Source: Vibrio sinensis
GTDB taxonomy: Bacteria > Pseudomonadota > Gammaproteobacteria > Enterobacterales > Vibrionaceae
DNA length: 64,000 nucleotides
Direction: 5' to 3'
Assembly: GCF_003605645.1 (NCBI RefSeq)
Contig: NZ_QVMU01000002.1
Coordinates: 248,001 to 312,000, forward strand
Shown here: positions 10,644 to 18,377 of the stretch, piece after piece
Position numbering within the stretch: the first letter of the stretch is position 1
Layout of the letters: every line of letters starts with the position of its first letter
Translations under genes and position numbers: made by a program
The notes under the pieces: model-generated
What the model was told of the DNA's origin: nothing
The model's input: only the letters and a program-made list of their open reading frames with translations
Databases searched by the model: none

Positions 10644-11213
10644 ATGAAATTCTTACCAACGTTATGTTTGTCTGCTTTCCTGCTTACATCAACTGGGTGC
10701 GCAGGACTCTTTGTTGCTGGCGCAGCAACCACCGCCAATATTGTGACTGACACACGTACTACACAAGAAATCTGGTATGACAATAACGTTGAGTTTGAAG
10801 TAGCGGGACTTAGTAATAAAGTACCTTATCGTTCACAGGCTCGTATCATTGCCAGTTCATACAATGGTACCGTCGTTTTGATGGGACAAGCACAAAATGA
10901 TGGGTTACTCGATCAATTTGTTCAACAAACACGACAACTTGAAGGCGTAAAGGATGTACATACGCAAGTTCGTATCAAACCGCCAATTACTCTCGGTGAG
11001 ATTAGCCATGATAGTTGGATCACGACGAAAGTTAAGTCTGCATTGCTAGCAAATAAAGAATTGAATGGTGTGAAAGTAAAAGTGATTACTGAAGATAAAG
11101 AAGTATTTCTCTTTGGTTTAGTCACAGAACAACAAGCAAATATTGCGACAGACATTGCGAGAAACATTTCTGGTGTCAAACAAGTTATTAAAGCATTTCA
11201 GTACGATAGCTAA
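10644..11213 (+). CDS. dolP: DolP, dual-BON-domain outer-membrane lipoprotein
   Basis: Outer-membrane lipoprotein that supports envelope integrity. The 189 residues start with a lipoprotein signal (FLPTLCLSAFLLTSTGCAGL; lipobox STGC) and contain two BON domains, roughly residues 45-110 (RIIASSYNGTVVLMGQAQND) and 120-187 (VKSALLANKELNGVKVKVIT). Only four bases separate it from diaA, so it is probably co-transcribed. A shared terminator with convergent sspB follows. Confidence 0.94.
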   Translation: MKFLPTLCLSAFLLTSTGCAGLFVAGAATTANIVTDTRTTQEIWYDNNVEFEVAGLSNKVPYRSQARIIASSYNGTVVLMGQAQNDGLLDQFVQQTRQLEGVKDVHTQVRIKPPITLGEISHDSWITTKVKSALLANKELNGVKVKVITEDKEVFLFGLVTEQQANIATDIARNISGVKQVIKAFQYDS

Positions 11214-11233
11214 ACCGCTTTCAATAGATAAAT

Positions 11234-11261
11234 AAAAAGCAGCGCCTTAGCGCTGCTTTTT
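11234..11261. terminator. Bidirectional terminator between dolP and sspB
   Basis: A perfect 12-bp stem AAAAAGCAGCGC / GCGCTGCTTTTT with a CTTA loop. A- and T-tracts on both sides allow it to end both converging transcripts. Confidence 0.9.
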
Positions 11262-11750
11262 CTATTTTACGACTCGTAAACTAGGACGGCCACTTGGTCT
11301 TGGTGGCTCATCTTCAGGATGCGAATCTTCTTGCGCATCTGATTCTGAAGCCAAAGAAAGACCACTTGTTGCCATGTCTTCCTCTTCTAACCAAGCATCT
11401 GCATCCTCGATATCTGTCATGTAAGCCTCTTCTGGCTCAAACATAGTTCCTGCACCATTTTCACGGGCATAAATAGCTTGAACAGCATAGATAGGTACGA
11501 TGACAGAATGAGGTCGACCACTAAAGCGTGCACTGAAGCTAACAGCCTCATTACCCAACTCTAAATTGCCAACCGCGCGAGGCGCAACATTCAAAATAAT
11601 TTGACCGTCCTGCACAAATTCTTGTGGTACACGCACGCCAGGTAGCATTGCATCAACCACAAGATGTGGAGTCAAATCGTTGTCTACTAACCACTCGTAA
11701 AACGCACGTAATAGATACGGTCTACGAGCTGTCATTACAGAATTATCCAT
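11262..11750 (-). CDS. sspB: SspB, ClpXP adaptor (specificity-enhancing factor)
   Basis: Cytoplasmic adaptor that brings ssrA-tagged proteins and some regulators to the ClpXP protease. The 162 residues have the substrate-binding fold at residues 1-110 (MTARRPYLLRAFYEWLVDN, HLVVDAMLPGVRVPQEFV, ILNVAPRAVGNLELGNEAVSF). A flexible acidic linker ends in the ClpX-docking tail GRPSLRVVK. Ten bases separate it from sspA upstream, forming the usual sspAB pair. Confidence 0.97.
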   Translation of the reverse strand: MDNSVMTARRPYLLRAFYEWLVDNDLTPHLVVDAMLPGVRVPQEFVQDGQIILNVAPRAVGNLELGNEAVSFSARFSGRPHSVIVPIYAVQAIYARENGAGTMFEPEEAYMTDIEDADAWLEEEDMATSGLSLASESDAQEDSHPEDEPPRPSGRPSLRVVK

Positions 11751-11760
11751 TACTTAACCA

Positions 11761-12396
11761 TTAACGACTAAGACGCATCTCGCGTTCAGCTTCCGTTAAC
11801 GAAGCAAGGAATGAATCACGTTCAAATACACGATTCATGTAGATCTTAAGTTCCTTAGAACCAGGACCTACTAGCTCGATGCCTAACTGAGGTAGACGCC
11901 ATAGTAACGGAGCTAGGTAGCAATCAATCAAGCTGAATTCTTCGCTCATGAAGTATTCGTATTCAGCAAACACTGGACCTAGAGTCAGAAGATCATTGCG
12001 AAGCTTATTACGAGCAGCTTCAGCTTCTTCTACATTACCTTTAACTACTTTTTCTGCTAGCGAGTACCAGTTTCTCTCGATACGGTAAATCATCAAACGA
12101 CTATTACCACGAGCTACTGGGTAAACCGGCATTAGCGGTGGATGAGGGAAACGCTCATCCAGGTACTCCATAATAATTTTAGAGTCGTAAAGTGCTAACT
12201 CGCGATCAACGAGCGTCGGAACTGATTTATAAGGATTAAGCTCAATCAGTTCAGCTGGTAGATTAACTTCATCTACGAGTTCAACTTCAACACTTACACC
12301 TTTCTCAGCCAACACAATACGTACCTGATGGCTATACATATCAGATGCACTTGAAAAAAGAGTCATCACAGAACGTTTATTGGCAGCTACAGCCAT
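11761..12396 (-). CDS. sspA: SspA, stringent starvation protein A
   Basis: Glutathione-S-transferase-fold protein without transferase activity that binds RNA polymerase and affects stress and virulence transcription. The ATG at 12396 is preceded by a clear GGAGG five bases away, giving 211 residues; the frame is open five codons further upstream to a GTG but that would put the Shine-Dalgarno inside the gene. Features: MTLFSSASDMYSHQVRIVLAEK, NPYKSVPTLVDRELALYDS, and a helical C-terminal domain. An intrinsic terminator stands only about 28 bases before the start (see findings). Confidence 0.96.
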   Translation of the reverse strand: MAVAANKRSVMTLFSSASDMYSHQVRIVLAEKGVSVEVELVDEVNLPAELIELNPYKSVPTLVDRELALYDSKIIMEYLDERFPHPPLMPVYPVARGNSRLMIYRIERNWYSLAEKVVKGNVEEAEAARNKLRNDLLTLGPVFAEYEYFMSEEFSLIDCYLAPLLWRLPQLGIELVGPGSKELKIYMNRVFERDSFLASLTEAEREMRLSR

Positions 12397-12423
12397 GGAG
12401 TCCTCCAGCACACTTACAGAAAC

Positions 12424-12456
12424 AAAAAAAATAATGGAGGCTTAGCCTCCATTATG
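12424..12456 (-). terminator. Terminator after petC, inside the likely sspA leader
   Basis: Stem ATAATGGAGGC / GCCTCCATTAT with a TAA-type loop, followed on the minus strand by eight T residues. It lies 40 bases past petC and 28 bases before sspA. Confidence 0.88.
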
Positions 12457-12483
12457 AACAATAAATTTTGGAATTAGCGCGGT

Positions 12484-12489
12484 ATTATA
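12484..12489 (-). promoter_or_regulatory. Extended -10 promoter element, candidate for sspA
   Basis: On the minus strand TGCTATAAT (extended -10) lies just past the petC stop codon. A weak TTGGCG lies 19 bases upstream. Transcription would start near 12477, upstream of the terminator at 12424-12456. Confidence 0.45.
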
Positions 12490-12495
12490 GCATAT

Positions 12496-13233
12496 TTAGT
12501 GCACATCACGCCAATACTCTTTCTTGAGAAGCACGACTACAATAGTAAAGATAACAAGGAAACCCATTACCCACCACCCTAATGTATGTCGTTCCAGTTT
12601 TACTGGGTCTCCAGAGTACTCTAAGAAGTTAACCAAATCACGAACTGCACTATCGTACTCTTCCGCATTTAGCTCACCTGTACCATTCGTTTCAATACCA
12701 ACAACAACTTGTACATCTCCATTCTCAGTTGTCTGAGTTTCGTATACTGGCGTTGGGATCCCTTGTAACTCTTCCAGCACGTGAGGCATACCTACACTTG
12801 GGAATACAACGTTATTAACGCCAAACGGTCTTGACGGATCAGCGTAAAAAGAACGTAAGTAAGTATACAGCCAATCAGCACCACGAACACGAGCAACCAA
12901 AGTCAGATCTGGTGGTGGAGCACCAAACCATTTTGCCGCCATTGCATCTGGAATCGCATTTTCCATTAGGTCGCCAATTTTAGCATTTGAGTCAAAAATT
13001 AGATTTTCTTGCATCAAGTCTAGTGGAATACCAATATCCGTCGCGACACGTTCATAGCGTTGATACTGCGTTGAGTGACAAGCGAAGCAGTAATTCATAA
13101 ATAGTTTCGCACCATTTTGCAGTGATGCCTGATCGCTCAAGTCATTGTTCGCCTTATCTAAGGGAACGTTGGCTCCAGCCGCCATCGCCAGAGATGGCAG
13201 CATGGCAAACAATACTAAAATCCATTTTTTCAT
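12496..13233 (-). CDS. petC: Cytochrome c1 of the bc1 complex
   Basis: Membrane-anchored c-type cytochrome that takes electrons from the Rieske protein and passes them to soluble or membrane cytochrome c. It has 245 residues. An N-terminal export signal (WILVLFAMLPSLAMA) is followed by the haem-binding motif CFACHST at about residues 49-55, a long periplasmic domain and a C-terminal membrane anchor (GWWVMGFLVIFTIVVVLL). It overlaps petB by four bases (ATGA-type), the end of the petABC operon. Confidence 0.97.
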   Translation of the reverse strand: MKKWILVLFAMLPSLAMAAGANVPLDKANNDLSDQASLQNGAKLFMNYCFACHSTQYQRYERVATDIGIPLDLMQENLIFDSNAKIGDLMENAIPDAMAAKWFGAPPPDLTLVARVRGADWLYTYLRSFYADPSRPFGVNNVVFPSVGMPHVLEELQGIPTPVYETQTTENGDVQVVVGIETNGTGELNAEEYDSAVRDLVNFLEYSGDPVKLERHTLGWWVMGFLVIFTIVVVLLKKEYWRDVH

Positions 13234-14495
13234 TTGAATGTCACCCTCTCTGGTAATGGTTTCGTTGCTTCATTTTTGCTGTAGAAGAACAACAACACAA
13301 AGAACATGAAGTAACCCAAGCTAAAGATCTGCGCTAGCAATGTGTACAGCGCCGTTGCTGGCAACGCACCTAGAATACCCAATGCGACAAAGCAGATGGT
13401 GAACTGAATAATATTGAACAAATGGAACTTACTACGGTAACGATAAGAGCGAACTTTACAACGATCTAACCATGGTAGGACGAACAAAATAACAATCGAA
13501 GCGCCCATCGCGATAACGCCGAGTAGCTTATCAGGGACTGCACGCAATATGGCGTAGAATGGTGTGAAGTACCAAACAGGGGCAATATGCTCTGGTGTCT
13601 TCAACGGGTTCGCTGCTTCAAAGTTAGGTGGCTCAAGGAAGTAACCGCCCATCTCAGGGTTAAAAAACAAGACATAACAGAATAGGAATAAGAAACCAGC
13701 AACACCGACAAGATCTTTTACCGTACCGTATGGGTGGAATGGGACAGAATCAATAATGTCGTATTTCTTCGAATAGTAATCATGGAATTTGAACTGTGTT
13801 TTATAGTCATCTCCCATTTTACCTTTTGGCAGTTTAGTCTCGATACCATCCGGGTTATTTGAGCCAACTTCATGAAGAGCCAAAATATGTAATACGATCA
13901 GCAACAACAACACAATCGGTAGCGCGATAACATGTAATGCAAAGAAACGGTTAAGTGTCGCACCCGAAATAACGTAGTCACCACGAATCCATAGTGTTAG
14001 GTCATCACCTATCACAGGAATCGCACCAAATAGCGAAATAATTACCTGTGCCCCCCAGTAAGACATTTGTCCCCAAGGTAGCAAGTAGCCCATGAACGCT
14101 TCAGCCATCAGAACTAAGAAGATCAACATACCGAAGATCCATAGTAGCTCACGAGGTTTTTGGTACGAGCCATAAATTAGGCCGCGGAACATATGCAGAT
14201 AAATCACAACGAAAAATGCCGAAGCACCCGTTGAGTGCATATAACGAAGTAGCCAACCATATTCCACATCACGCATGATGTATTCAACAGAGGCAAACGC
14301 TCCATCACCAGACGGAATATAATTCATTGTTAACCAAATACCAGTTAAGATTTGATTAACTAAAACCAGCATCGCTAACGAGCCAAAAAGATACCAAAAG
14401 TTAAAGTTCTTTGGCATCGGATACTCTGAAAGGTGCTTCTTATACGCATTCATTGCGGGTATGCGTTTTTCTACCCAATCAAGTAGACCTTGCAT
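13230..14495 (-). CDS. petB: Cytochrome b of the bc1 complex
   Basis: Multi-spanning inner-membrane subunit carrying the two b haems and the quinol/quinone sites. It has 421 residues with about eight membrane segments. Haem-ligand regions are visible as RYMHSTGASAFFVVIYLHMFRG and RFFALHVIALPIVLLLLIVLHI. The Qo-site PEWY-type motif reads PVWY (IAPVWYFTPFYAILRAVPDK), a common variant. The start overlaps the petA stop by one base and the end overlaps petC, so the three genes are one transcript. Confidence 0.97.
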   Translation of the reverse strand: MQGLLDWVEKRIPAMNAYKKHLSEYPMPKNFNFWYLFGSLAMLVLVNQILTGIWLTMNYIPSGDGAFASVEYIMRDVEYGWLLRYMHSTGASAFFVVIYLHMFRGLIYGSYQKPRELLWIFGMLIFLVLMAEAFMGYLLPWGQMSYWGAQVIISLFGAIPVIGDDLTLWIRGDYVISGATLNRFFALHVIALPIVLLLLIVLHILALHEVGSNNPDGIETKLPKGKMGDDYKTQFKFHDYYSKKYDIIDSVPFHPYGTVKDLVGVAGFLFLFCYVLFFNPEMGGYFLEPPNFEAANPLKTPEHIAPVWYFTPFYAILRAVPDKLLGVIAMGASIVILFVLPWLDRCKVRSYRYRSKFHLFNIIQFTICFVALGILGALPATALYTLLAQIFSLGYFMFFVLLFFYSKNEATKPLPERVTFK

Positions 14496-15088
14496 TATGC
14501 CTCCCCTTCTTCATCAATACCGATCATGATCTTGGTATCGCTTAAATACATGTGCTTTGGAACCACGAGGTTCAATGGCGCAGGCACTCCTTGGAATACA
14601 CGTCCAGCCATATCAAATTTTGAACCATGACATGGACAAAAGAAGCCTGATTTAACCCCTTGAACTTGCTCATTAAAACTGTCAGGCAAGTAAGTTGGCG
14701 AACAACCAAGGTGGGTACATATGCCAACGGCGACGAAGTATTCTGGCTTAATCGAACGATAAGCGTTCTGGGCATAAGATGGTTGCTGGGCTTCGCCCGA
14801 ACTCGGATCACGTAGATCGCCATCAAGGCTATTTAGGGTATCGACGATTGATTGGGCTCGGCGTACAACCCAAACAGGTTTGCCTCGCCATTCAACACGG
14901 ACCATTTGTCCCTGTTCGAGTTTACTGATATCGACTTCCACCGGCGCACCGGCAGCTTTTGCTTTTTCACTTGGGTTCCAAGATTTTATAAACGGAACTG
15001 CTACCGCAGCTGCTCCTAGTCCGCCCACTACTGCTGTTGTGGCGGTTAAGAAACGTCTGCGTCCGTTATTTAAAGGCGCATTGCTCAT
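14495..15088 (-). CDS. petA: Rieske iron-sulfur subunit of the bc1 complex
   Basis: Membrane-tethered Rieske [2Fe-2S] protein that accepts the first electron from ubiquinol. It has 197 residues. The N-terminus NGRRRFLTATTAVVGGLGAA is a twin-arginine type signal anchor. The cluster ligands are in GICTHLGCSPTYL and CPCHGSKFD near residues 120-160. It starts the petABC operon; a good promoter is found about 95 bases upstream. Confidence 0.97.
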   Translation of the reverse strand: MSNAPLNNGRRRFLTATTAVVGGLGAAAVAVPFIKSWNPSEKAKAAGAPVEVDISKLEQGQMVRVEWRGKPVWVVRRAQSIVDTLNSLDGDLRDPSSGEAQQPSYAQNAYRSIKPEYFVAVGICTHLGCSPTYLPDSFNEQVQGVKSGFFCPCHGSKFDMAGRVFQGVPAPLNLVVPKHMYLSDTKIMIGIDEEGEA

Positions 15089-15187
15089 CCAAACATTCTC
15101 CCATTTGCTTCTAATGGATTGTTAATATCCCTATCCAAAGAGCATGGCTAACAAAACACGAATTTAATTGTATTTATTTGATGGCAA

Positions 15188-15216
15188 ATGATAAATAAAA
15201 CCCTACTTTTTGACAA
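15188..15216 (-). promoter_or_regulatory. Sigma70-type promoter of petABC
   Basis: On the minus strand TTGTCA (15216-15211) and TATCAT (15193-15188) are separated by exactly 17 bases, each one mismatch or two from consensus. The predicted transcript start leaves about 90 bases of leader before the petA ATG. Confidence 0.65.
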
Positions 15217-15343
15217 GATAAAGCCACTTTTTTGTAACATTTGTAAAGTCAAAGCGCCTATGAGGTCACAAAAGAAGAATTTGAGAAACAAAGGAGAGAG
15301 AGGAAGCAGATAAATCAAGATGTTGCTATGTGTAGAAAAACAA

Positions 15344-15368
15344 AAAGCCTGGCATATAGCCAGGCTTT
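15344..15368 (-). terminator. Terminator of rplM-rpsI
   Basis: Ten-bp stem AAAGCCTGGC / GCCAGGCTTT with a five-base loop and T-rich tail on the minus strand, about 50 bases past the rpsI stop. Confidence 0.88.
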
Positions 15369-15417
15369 GAATCCACACCCCAGTATAAAACTGGAAGCAT
15401 CTCTTTTCGAAAAAAGA

Positions 15418-15810
15418 TTAACGCTTAGAGAACTGTGGTTTGCGACGTGCTTTACGTAGACCAACTTTCTTACGTTCAACGCAACGAGCGTCACGAGTAA
15501 CGTAGCCAGCTGCACGTAGAGCAGGACGGAATGACTCATCGTATTCCATTAGAGCGCGTGTGATACCGTGACGGATCGCACCAGCTTGACCAGAAATACC
15601 ACCACCTTTAACAGTGATGTATAGGTCTAGTTTCTCAGTTAGTTCAACTAGCTCAAGAGGTTGTTTAACAACCATGCGAGAAGTTGGACGACCGAAGTAT
15701 TCATCAAGGCTACGCTTGTTGATTACGATGTTGCCAGTACCCGGTTTGATAAAAACACGAGCAGCTGAGCTTTTGCGACGGCCAGTGCCGTAGTATTGAT
15801 TCTCTGCCAT
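15418..15810 (-). CDS. rpsI: Ribosomal protein S9
   Basis: Small-subunit head protein whose C-terminal tail reaches the P-site tRNA. The 130 residues begin [20 protein letters not shown] and end with the basic tail [16 protein letters not shown], as in E. coli. Fourteen bases separate it from rplM, the usual two-gene operon. Confidence 0.98.
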   Translation of the reverse strand: MAENQYYGTGRRKSSAARVFIKPGTGNIVINKRSLDEYFGRPTSRMVVKQPLELVELTEKLDLYITVKGGGISGQAGAIRHGITRALMEYDESFRPALRAAGYVTRDARCVERKKVGLRKARRKPQFSKR

Positions 15811-15824
15811 TTCGAAATCCCCGA

Positions 15825-16253
15825 TTAGATGTCTAGTACTTGTGGTTGTTGAGCAACATGGTTGTGCTCAGCACCAGCGTAAACTTTAAGCTTACGGTAC
15901 ATAGCACGGCCTAGAGGACCACGTGGCAACATACCTTTAACAGCAAGTTCAAGAACCATCTCTGGTTTCTTAACAATCAACTTTTCAAAAGTGATTGATT
16001 TAAGACCACCAGGGAACTCAGTATGACGGTAATACACTTTACCTTTAGCCTTGTTACCTGTTACAGCAACTTTCTCAGCGTTGATAACGATGATGTAATC
16101 ACCAGTGTCAACGTGAGGAGTGTATTCAGCTTTGTGTTTGCCACGTAGGCGAGATGCAATTTCACTTGCTAGACGGCCAAGAGTTTTACCTTCAGCGTCT
16201 ACAACATACCAGTCGCGTTTTACAGTTTCTGGTTTAGCAACGAAAGTTTTCAT
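15825..16253 (-). CDS. rplM: Ribosomal protein L13
   Basis: Early-assembly large-subunit protein. The 142 residues contain [25 protein letters not shown] and the C-terminal [21 protein letters not shown]. It leads the rplM-rpsI operon. In E. coli the operon is feedback-regulated by L13 binding the mRNA leader; the structured leader here fits that but is not proof. Confidence 0.98.
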   Translation of the reverse strand: MKTFVAKPETVKRDWYVVDAEGKTLGRLASEIASRLRGKHKAEYTPHVDTGDYIIVINAEKVAVTGNKAKGKVYYRHTEFPGGLKSITFEKLIVKKPEMVLELAVKGMLPRGPLGRAMYRKLKVYAGAEHNHVAQQPQVLDI

Positions 16254-16403
16254 GCTAATAATAACCCGTTAATTAAATTTACACTTAAGGAGCATAGCTC
16301 CCACTGACTAAGAGCCCAGTCATCACCCCTTCGAGTGGATGGTTCTCTCGACTCGAATTTCCACAGAAATTGGTCTGCAGTAACGGTGGGTCGCAGGATT
16401 ATA
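16254..16403 (-). promoter_or_regulatory. rplM promoter and structured leader
   Basis: On the minus strand TATAAT (16403-16398) gives a good -10, with only a weak -35. The transcript would have a leader of about 140 nt with hairpins including GGAGC-TAT-GCTCC near 16292-16304. This fits an autoregulatory L13 leader; that role is inferred from E. coli. Confidence 0.45.
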
Positions 16404-16467
16404 GAGAAGTGAGCTGAAAAAATCACCTTTTTTTTCGATTTAACGCACTCTTTTTCTATTCTTTTCT

Positions 16468-16496
16468 AAAATCACCCAAGTTCTCTACTTGAGTGA
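16468..16496 (-). terminator. Terminator of zapE
   Basis: Minus-strand stem of ten pairs (TCACTCAAGT with ACTTGGGTGA, one wobble) and an AGAGA loop, followed by a short TTTT tract, about 37 bases past the zapE stop. Confidence 0.6.
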
Positions 16497-16532
16497 CTTG
16501 ATGATAAAGACCCAAACCACTTGAAGATACTA

Positions 16533-17636
16533 TTAGGCTAAATGCTCACTCATAAGGTAATCATGACTTTGCATTTCAGTTAGTCGAGATTGGCAGCGTG
16601 CAAACTCAAACTCCAATTGGCCTGAAGTGTACAAATTTGGCAATGCGACTTGCGCTGAAATAATCAACTTCACATTACGCTCATAAAACTCATCCACTAA
16701 CGCGATAAAGCGTCTCGCAGCATCATCTAGGCTTCCGCCCATTTGAGCAACATCAGCTAAGAGCACAGTATGATAAATCTTAGAGATCTCTATATAGTCA
16801 TTTTGGCTTCGAGCGGTTTGACAAAGCTGAGAGAAAGTTGCGAATAAAACCCCATCCGATGCCTTAACGACGGCTATATCTCGATGATTAATTTCTATCT
16901 CGGTCTGCGTTACCTTTTCATCGCCCACCAATTGCGTGTAATAGCGATGCAAGTTGATATTGGCTTGTTCATCTAATGGGTAGTGATAAATTTCAGCTTG
17001 CTCAAGTGTTCGTAAACGATAGTCAACGCCACTGTCGACATTCATAACGAGGCAGTTTTTTTCTATTAATTCAATTGCAGGCAAAAAGCGGGCTCTTTGT
17101 AAGCCATTACGATAAAGATCGTGAGGGGGAATATTGGATGTCGCCACCAATATCACGCCGCGAGAGAATAGCTCTTGGAACAACGTACCTAAAATCATCG
17201 CATCAGTAATATCCGACACAAAAAACTCATCAAAGCAAATAATCTCAGCTTCTTGCTTAAACTTATCCGCTACTTTTTCTAACGGATCTTCCACTTCACC
17301 TAGCGCCTTAAGTTCATCATGAACTCTATGCATAAAACGGTGAAAGTGAACTCGCATTTTCTTTTCTGTTGGTAGCGTTTGAAAAAAAAGATCCATCAAA
17401 TAGGTTTTACCACGCCCTACTCCACCCCAAAAATACAAACCCTGTGGTGGTTCTGGTGGTAAGGGAGCTTTGACAAAAAGCTTTTTCCAACCGATAACTT
17501 CTTGAGTCGGTGTATTTATATAGTCGACAAATTCTCGATAAAGTCTATCAAGAGCATAAACGGCTTCATATTGAGCATCATCTTTTTGAAACCCATTATG
17601 CTTAATATCTCGTTGGTATATTTCTAAAGGAGTCAT
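16533..17636 (-). CDS. zapE: ZapE, AFG1-family cell-division ATPase
   Basis: Cytoplasmic AAA-type ATPase that in E. coli associates with the Z-ring late in division and under oxygen-limited or heat stress. From the ATG at 17636 (GGAA a few bases before) it has 367 residues; a GTG five codons earlier is less likely. The Walker A is WGGVGRGKTYLMDLFF and Walker B is ICFDEFFVSD; ATSNIPPHDLY is the sensor region. It is divergent from zapG, matching the E. coli neighbourhood. Confidence 0.95.
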   Translation of the reverse strand: MTPLEIYQRDIKHNGFQKDDAQYEAVYALDRLYREFVDYINTPTQEVIGWKKLFVKAPLPPEPPQGLYFWGGVGRGKTYLMDLFFQTLPTEKKMRVHFHRFMHRVHDELKALGEVEDPLEKVADKFKQEAEIICFDEFFVSDITDAMILGTLFQELFSRGVILVATSNIPPHDLYRNGLQRARFLPAIELIEKNCLVMNVDSGVDYRLRTLEQAEIYHYPLDEQANINLHRYYTQLVGDEKVTQTEIEINHRDIAVVKASDGVLFATFSQLCQTARSQNDYIEISKIYHTVLLADVAQMGGSLDDAARRFIALVDEFYERNVKLIISAQVALPNLYTSGQLEFEFARCQSRLTEMQSHDYLMSEHLA

Positions 17637-17786
17637 CGTTCCATTGCCCACCAGAGAAGAGACAAAACTGCTATGCAGAGCACACGCATTTTTCTTTATT
17701 GGTTAAGGTTCTCATAGTACCATGTCATTTGAACATGTGTAACCACCTAGTAAACAACATGTTAAATCAAACATAAAGGAGCGAAT

Positions 17787-18245
17787 ATGCCTTGGATTTA
17801 TGCCCTAGTTGGCGTACTTGTTGGTGCTGTTTTAGGAATCGTTATCTCGCGCATTACTACTCCGGGATACAAAAAACAGAAAACCATCCAAAAAGACTTA
17901 GAAACGGCAAAGTTTGAGCTAGAGCAACAAAAACAAGATCTTGCCGATCACTTTGCACAATCAGCTGAAATGCTTGATTCAATTGGCAGAGAGTACACAA
18001 AGCTTTATCAACACATGACGAAAACGTCAAAAGAGCTACTGCCAAATATTCCTGAACAGGATAATCCATTTACTAAAAAAGTGGCTGAGCAGGCAAATAG
18101 CGAAAAAGTCAGTGACAGCGCAAAAGCGGAAACGCCATTAGATGAAGCTCCAAAAGACTATGCATCCGGCGCAACAGGTTTACTGCGTGAACAAACAAAA
18201 GAAATCCTCAATACTGATGAGGTAGTCACTTCAAAAGCATCGTAA
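17787..18245 (+). CDS. zapG: ZapG (YhcB), inner-membrane cell-shape/division protein
   Basis: Small DUF1043 protein linking divisome and envelope synthesis. The 152 residues have an N-terminal membrane helix (WIYALVGVLVGAVLGIVISRI), then a coiled coil (IQKDLETAKFELEQQKQDLADHF), the conserved EYTKLYQHM stretch and a disordered tail. An AAGGAG sits about seven bases before the ATG. It stands before degQ as in E. coli. Confidence 0.93.
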   Translation: MPWIYALVGVLVGAVLGIVISRITTPGYKKQKTIQKDLETAKFELEQQKQDLADHFAQSAEMLDSIGREYTKLYQHMTKTSKELLPNIPEQDNPFTKKVAEQANSEKVSDSAKAETPLDEAPKDYASGATGLLREQTKEILNTDEVVTSKAS

Positions 18246-18270
18246 AAACGCTTTGCTTTCATTTGTTAGT

Positions 18271-18298
18271 GAACTTTGCATAGGTTTTTGAGTCATAA
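18271..18298 (+). promoter_or_regulatory. Possible sigmaE promoter of degQ
   Basis: GAACTT (18271-18276) and TCATAA (18293-18298) are 16 bases apart, loosely matching the sigmaE GGAACTT/TCAAA pattern. The placement before a periplasmic protease makes it sensible; the -10 match is imperfect. Confidence 0.3.
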
Positions 18299-18377
18299 CT
18301 CCCATAAGTGCTCATTGTCTTGTTATTTTTCAAATGAATAATAGACATTGAGCATTCGCTTAAATAGGAGTTATTTG

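Larger units (their letters stand above)
15089..15417. other. Gene-free spacer between petA and rpsI
   Basis: About 330 bases. It holds the rpsI terminator (15344-15368) at one end and the petA promoter (15188-15216) at the other. The rest is AT-rich with no convincing ORF. A second weak minus-strand TTTACA element lies upstream of the main promoter. Confidence 0.7.
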
